A stretch of 8,859 bases of DNA, taken from JAKBCQ01 sp021807585 (GTDB lineage: Bacteria > Planctomycetota > Planctomycetia > Isosphaerales > Isosphaeraceae). Positions 6,077 to 8,859 of the stretch are shown piece after piece (within the stretch, counting starts at the first letter, position 1; each line of letters starts with the position of its first letter). The notes beneath the pieces were generated by a model, which was not told the origin of the DNA, did no database searches, and saw only the letters and a program-made list of their open reading frames with translations. The DNA lies in the NCBI GenBank assembly GCA_027325115.1, contig DAHWFG010000127.1:1-8859 (forward strand), given 5' to 3'. A program made the position numbers and the translations under genes.

Positions 6077-8859
6077 TCATATATTATTAATATGTAAATG
6101 ATTTCCTCTTTGGTCGAGTCGTCCCGCGGCGACGAGCGCGGCGAGGATCGCCTCGAATTTGTCTCGATTCTCGTCGGTCAGTCGCGTGAAACCGAGAAGC
6201 TTGCTCGCTTGCGCGGGGATCTCTTCGGCGGTGCTCCCGAAAGATCGCTCGACGACCGCGAGAATCGCCGCCTCGATCTCCGAAGGCGACACCAGATCGA
6301 ACCTGCGCATCGCCGCGGGAAGCCTCGATCGGTTCCGAGGGACGATCGATGTCGAACTCGCGACCGATAAGAACTCCTTCGCGCGTACGATCATGCCGCG
6401 ACCGACCGCGTGATCGATCCCGCGACCGATCGCTTCCTCGATCCGTGCGCCGATCCGCTTCACCCCCGCCGCGTCGGCGATCCGGCGCATCACCTCGCTC
6501 CGCGCCACGGGAGCTTCGACCTCGACGACGCTCGCAACCCACTTCGCAATCATCGCGACCGGAGCTTGAGGTAAACTCTTCGAATCATAATCGATTGTCA
6601 GTTTGGCTACTTGATAATCTCTTCGATCCGACGAATCGTCGTCGCCGGAGAGATTATCGCCCGGATCGTCGGGCGACTCATCGCCGTTCGCCTTGGATTC
6701 CTGGTCGATCGGGGGATCATCGGCGTCGATCTCGCCTTGAGGTTCGTCGTCCGTAGCACCCGCCGACCGTTCCTCGCGCTTCTTCGACTCGGTTTCGGCT
6801 TCGGCCGCCGCGAGTGCACGATCGAGTGCGGCGGCGTGCGCTCTCGCCGCCTCGATCGCCGCGATCAACCGTTCGATTTGGGCGTGCGGATCGCGGAACC
6901 AATCAACGCTCCAAACCCGCTCGATCGTCCACCCCAGCCCTTCAAGCACCTGGACCCTCAGACGATCACGGTCGCGCGCCGATCGCGCGGTTTGATAATT
7001 TGCTCCGTCGCATTCAATCGCGAGCAAATATCGTCCGGGACGGTCGGGATCGACGACCGCGAGATCGACCCGGAAATGTCCCGATCCAACCTGCGCAAGC
7101 GTTTGATATCCTCGAGCGGCGAGAGCAGCAATCACGTCGTTCTCAAAAACGAGATCGCGCTCGCTCGTCGTCGCGCCGCGGATTTCGAGCGTTCCCGATT
7201 CGGCGTAAGCCAAAAATCCGCGCAGCGCGCGAACCCCCTTCGCGGCCGCGCGGTCGAGATCGGTCGATACCAGATTCGTGAAAACGACGCACCGAATCCG
7301 CGCTCTCGTAATCAACACGTTGAGCCTGCGCTCTCCCCCCTCGCCGCCTAGCGGGCCGAAGTTCATCGCGATCGACCCGTCTTTTCCTCGTCCGTAACCA
7401 ATACTAATATAAATGACATCTCGTTCGTCTCCTTGAACGTTTTCAAGATTTTTGACGAAGAACGGCTCGGTCGATTTTTCGTTGAAGAATTCTTCGCACG
7501 AGGGATCGGAGCGGCGCAGTTCTTCGAGCCGATCGAGGATCGCCTCGGTTTGGGCGACGCTGAAAGCGGCGACCCCGAGCGAAAGGCGACGTTCGGGGGG
7601 CGCCGTCAGCCACGCCCGCGCGTGATCGAGAACCGCTCGCGCCGCGGCGTCGGCCTCGACGCGATTCGTTCTCGTCCCTCCCCGGTCGTAGATCGAATGT
7701 TCAAGCTTGACGAGCGCCAAACCCGAATCGCGACGCGCCTTGTCGGGGCTGGGAAAAACAACAAGTTTATTATCGTAGAATTCTTGATTCGATACCGCGA
7801 TCAGCGATTCATGGCGGCTGCGGTAATGCCAGCTTAGCATCCGCTCAGGAGCGCCTTTGGCGAGGAATTGCGAAAGGACGCTTTCGACGTCGCGGGTCGA
7901 TTCTTCGTCGTCGTCGAGATCGTCGCCCTGCACCATTTTGTCGAAAAAGTTCGTGGGAGGGAGTTGTTTGGTGTCGCCGACGACGATCGCCTGTTTGCCT
8001 CGCAGGAGCGCGCCGAGCGCGTCGACGGGGCGCACCTGGCTCGCCTCGTCGAAAACGACGAGGTCGAAATCGAGCGTTCCCGGAGGGAGGAATGCGGCGA
8101 TTGATAGCGGGCTCATCATAAAAACAGGTTTAATCGCGCGGACGGCGAGCCCCGCTTTTTCGACAAGTTTTCGCGTCGGCAAGTGACGCGTCTTTTTTTG
8201 GAACTCGCGACGGAGAACGCCCAATTGTCCTCCCGCGTCGTGTCGCGGCAGCGCGTTCCAGTGTTCGCGAGCGAGGACCGTGCGAATGATCCGCGGCAAC
8301 TCGCGATCAATTTGCTGAAACGCTTCGATCCGTTTATCATGTTCCTCGCCCACGAAGCGAGCGATCGCCGCACGCTCGCGAAACGCCGCGTCGAGCGCCG
8401 CCTCGTTTCGCTTCAAATCAAAAAGTACGGCCAAGCCCGATGCCGCGGCCGGCCAACCTTCGGCGAGATCGACCCAGTTCGCGAGCCCGGCGACCCGACA
8501 GGAATCGGCGATTTGATTAAAATCAATCAATGTTTTGAATTCAGAGGCGCGATCGCGAAATTGTTTCAAGATTTTTTCCTGTTCGTCGAACGATCGATCG
8601 ACGAGTTTTTCGCCGGCGGCGGAATCGACGGATCGAGGAATTTTCGATTCGTCGAGTTCGAGGAACGAGACGATCTCGGCGATTTTGGCGGCGTGATCGG
8701 CGAGGCTCCGGCGGGCGGAGTCGAGGATCGCGGGATCGACCTGGATTTTTCGATTCGACGCGAGCAGATCGAGGATTTCCAGCGGAATTTGATTCGAGGA
8801 GATCTCTTCCTTAAGCCGAGCGATGCGATCGTTCGCGAGTGCGATCGCTTTCCAATCGG
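6077..8859 (-). CDS. Large SF1 helicase with Vsr-like nuclease and DUF3320, N-terminus beyond window
   Basis: The frame is open from the right edge to TGA at 6077; 926 codons are visible, numbered here from the first full codon. Residues 1-230 are mostly helical. Helicase motifs follow: II (VVFDEAS, D270-E271), III (GDTKQLPP, 294-301), the HYRSRHESLI block (344-353), V (VQGDERDVIYIS, 474-485) and VI (RRLNVLITRAR, 510-520). Walker A must lie outside the window. Residues about 567-675 form an MTES_1575/Vsr-like PD-(D/E)xK nuclease with D598, E615 and D617, then ARDRDRLR and LGWTIERVWSVDWFRDP. Residues about 690-745 are a very acidic, probably disordered linker. DUF3320 fills about 760-905 (VEVEAPVARSEVMRRIADAAG, LLGFTRLT). 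Relatives are usually 1,500-2,000 residues, often with an N-terminal DUF4011 domain. The expected role is ATP-driven movement on nucleic acid coupled to cleavage, probably cytoplasmic and possibly antiviral. In the nuclease core the sequence is CDGANYQ where close relatives, as I recall them, have YH. Promoter and start are out of view. Confidence 0.93.
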   Translation of the reverse strand, partial: DWKAIALANDRIARLKEEISSNQIPLEILDLLASNRKIQVDPAILDSARRSLADHAAKIAEIVSFLELDESKIPRSVDSAAGEKLVDRSFDEQEKILKQFRDRASEFKTLIDFNQIADSCRVAGLANWVDLAEGWPAAASGLAVLFDLKRNEAALDAAFRERAAIARFVGEEHDKRIEAFQQIDRELPRIIRTVLAREHWNALPRHDAGGQLGVLRREFQKKTRHLPTRKLVEKAGLAVRAIKPVFMMSPLSIAAFLPPGTLDFDLVVFDEASQVRPVDALGALLRGKQAIVVGDTKQLPPTNFFDKMVQGDDLDDDEESTRDVESVLSQFLAKGAPERMLSWHYRSRHESLIAVSNQEFYDNKLVVFPSPDKARRDSGLALVKLEHSIYDRGGTRTNRVEADAAARAVLDHARAWLTAPPERRLSLGVAAFSVAQTEAILDRLEELRRSDPSCEEFFNEKSTEPFFVKNLENVQGDERDVIYISIGYGRGKDGSIAMNFGPLGGEGGERRLNVLITRARIRCVVFTNLVSTDLDRAAAKGVRALRGFLAYAESGTLEIRGATTSERDLVFENDVIAALAARGYQTLAQVGSGHFRVDLAVVDPDRPGRYLLAIECDGANYQTARSARDRDRLRVQVLEGLGWTIERVWSVDWFRDPHAQIERLIAAIEAARAHAAALDRALAAAEAETESKKREERSAGATDDEPQGEIDADDPPIDQESKANGDESPDDPGDNLSGDDDSSDRRDYQVAKLTIDYDSKSLPQAPVAMIAKWVASVVEVEAPVARSEVMRRIADAAGVKRIGARIEEAIGRGIDHAVGRGMIVRAKEFLSVASSTSIVPRNRSRLPAAMRRFDLVSPSEIEAAILAVVERSFGSTAEEIPAQASKLLGFTRLTDENRDKFEAILAALVAAGRLDQRGNHLHINNI

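Noticed and set aside
5782..6090. 102-residue plus-strand frame in the intergenic region
   Set aside because: Arg/Ser-rich composition, no domain, no good ribosome site, and it runs into the helicase 3' end. It is more likely fortuitous than a gene, though it is the only sizeable plus-strand frame not mainly opposite a gene.
6611..7351. 246-residue open frame on the plus strand inside the helicase gene
   Set aside because: It lies opposite the nuclease and helicase C-terminal region, which has clear family motifs. Its own sequence is Arg/Ser-rich with no recognisable domain. GC-rich codon bias readily opens antisense frames.

Overview
The window looks like chromosomal DNA of a member of the Planctomycetota. 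The main reason is three consecutive minus-strand genes built from domains typical of that phylum: a planctomycete-type cytochrome c fused to a WD40 propeller, a secreted pre-peptidase C-terminal (PPC) domain protein, and a DUF1549-type protein with Ig-like and cytochrome domains and a CNKCHDHPF motif. By eye the DNA is GC-rich, with many CGA, TCG and GATCG words. I cannot assign a genus.

Every gene I can support lies on the minus strand, so the biological reading order is right to left. From 8859 to 6077 runs the C-terminal 926 residues of a very large superfamily 1 helicase. It carries helicase motifs II to VI, then a Vsr/MTES_1575-like nuclease domain, an acidic linker and a C-terminal DUF3320 domain. 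Its N-terminus, including Walker A, lies beyond the right edge. A non-coding stretch of about 490 bases follows (6076 to 5584), with a plausible sigma70-like promoter and an inverted repeat in the presumed leader. Next come the cytochrome/WD40 gene (5583 to 4165), the PPC-domain gene (4128 to 1798) and the DUF1549 gene (1703 to beyond position 1). Gaps of 36 and 94 bases and a shared direction suggest an operon.

The three operon proteins all have N-terminal export signals. Together they offer two haem-type domains, a further CxxCH motif, a seven-blade propeller and several beta-sandwich modules. An exported redox or surface-associated assembly is a reasonable inference, but no substrate or reaction can be read from the sequence. 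The helicase appears to be a separate unit. Its architecture matches large helicase-nuclease proteins linked to genome defence. The most unusual point in the window is that its nuclease core has Gln where a conserved His is expected.

I found no tRNA, rRNA, CRISPR array, insertion sequence or convincing intrinsic terminator. The plus strand has many open frames, but they look like shadows of the minus-strand genes.
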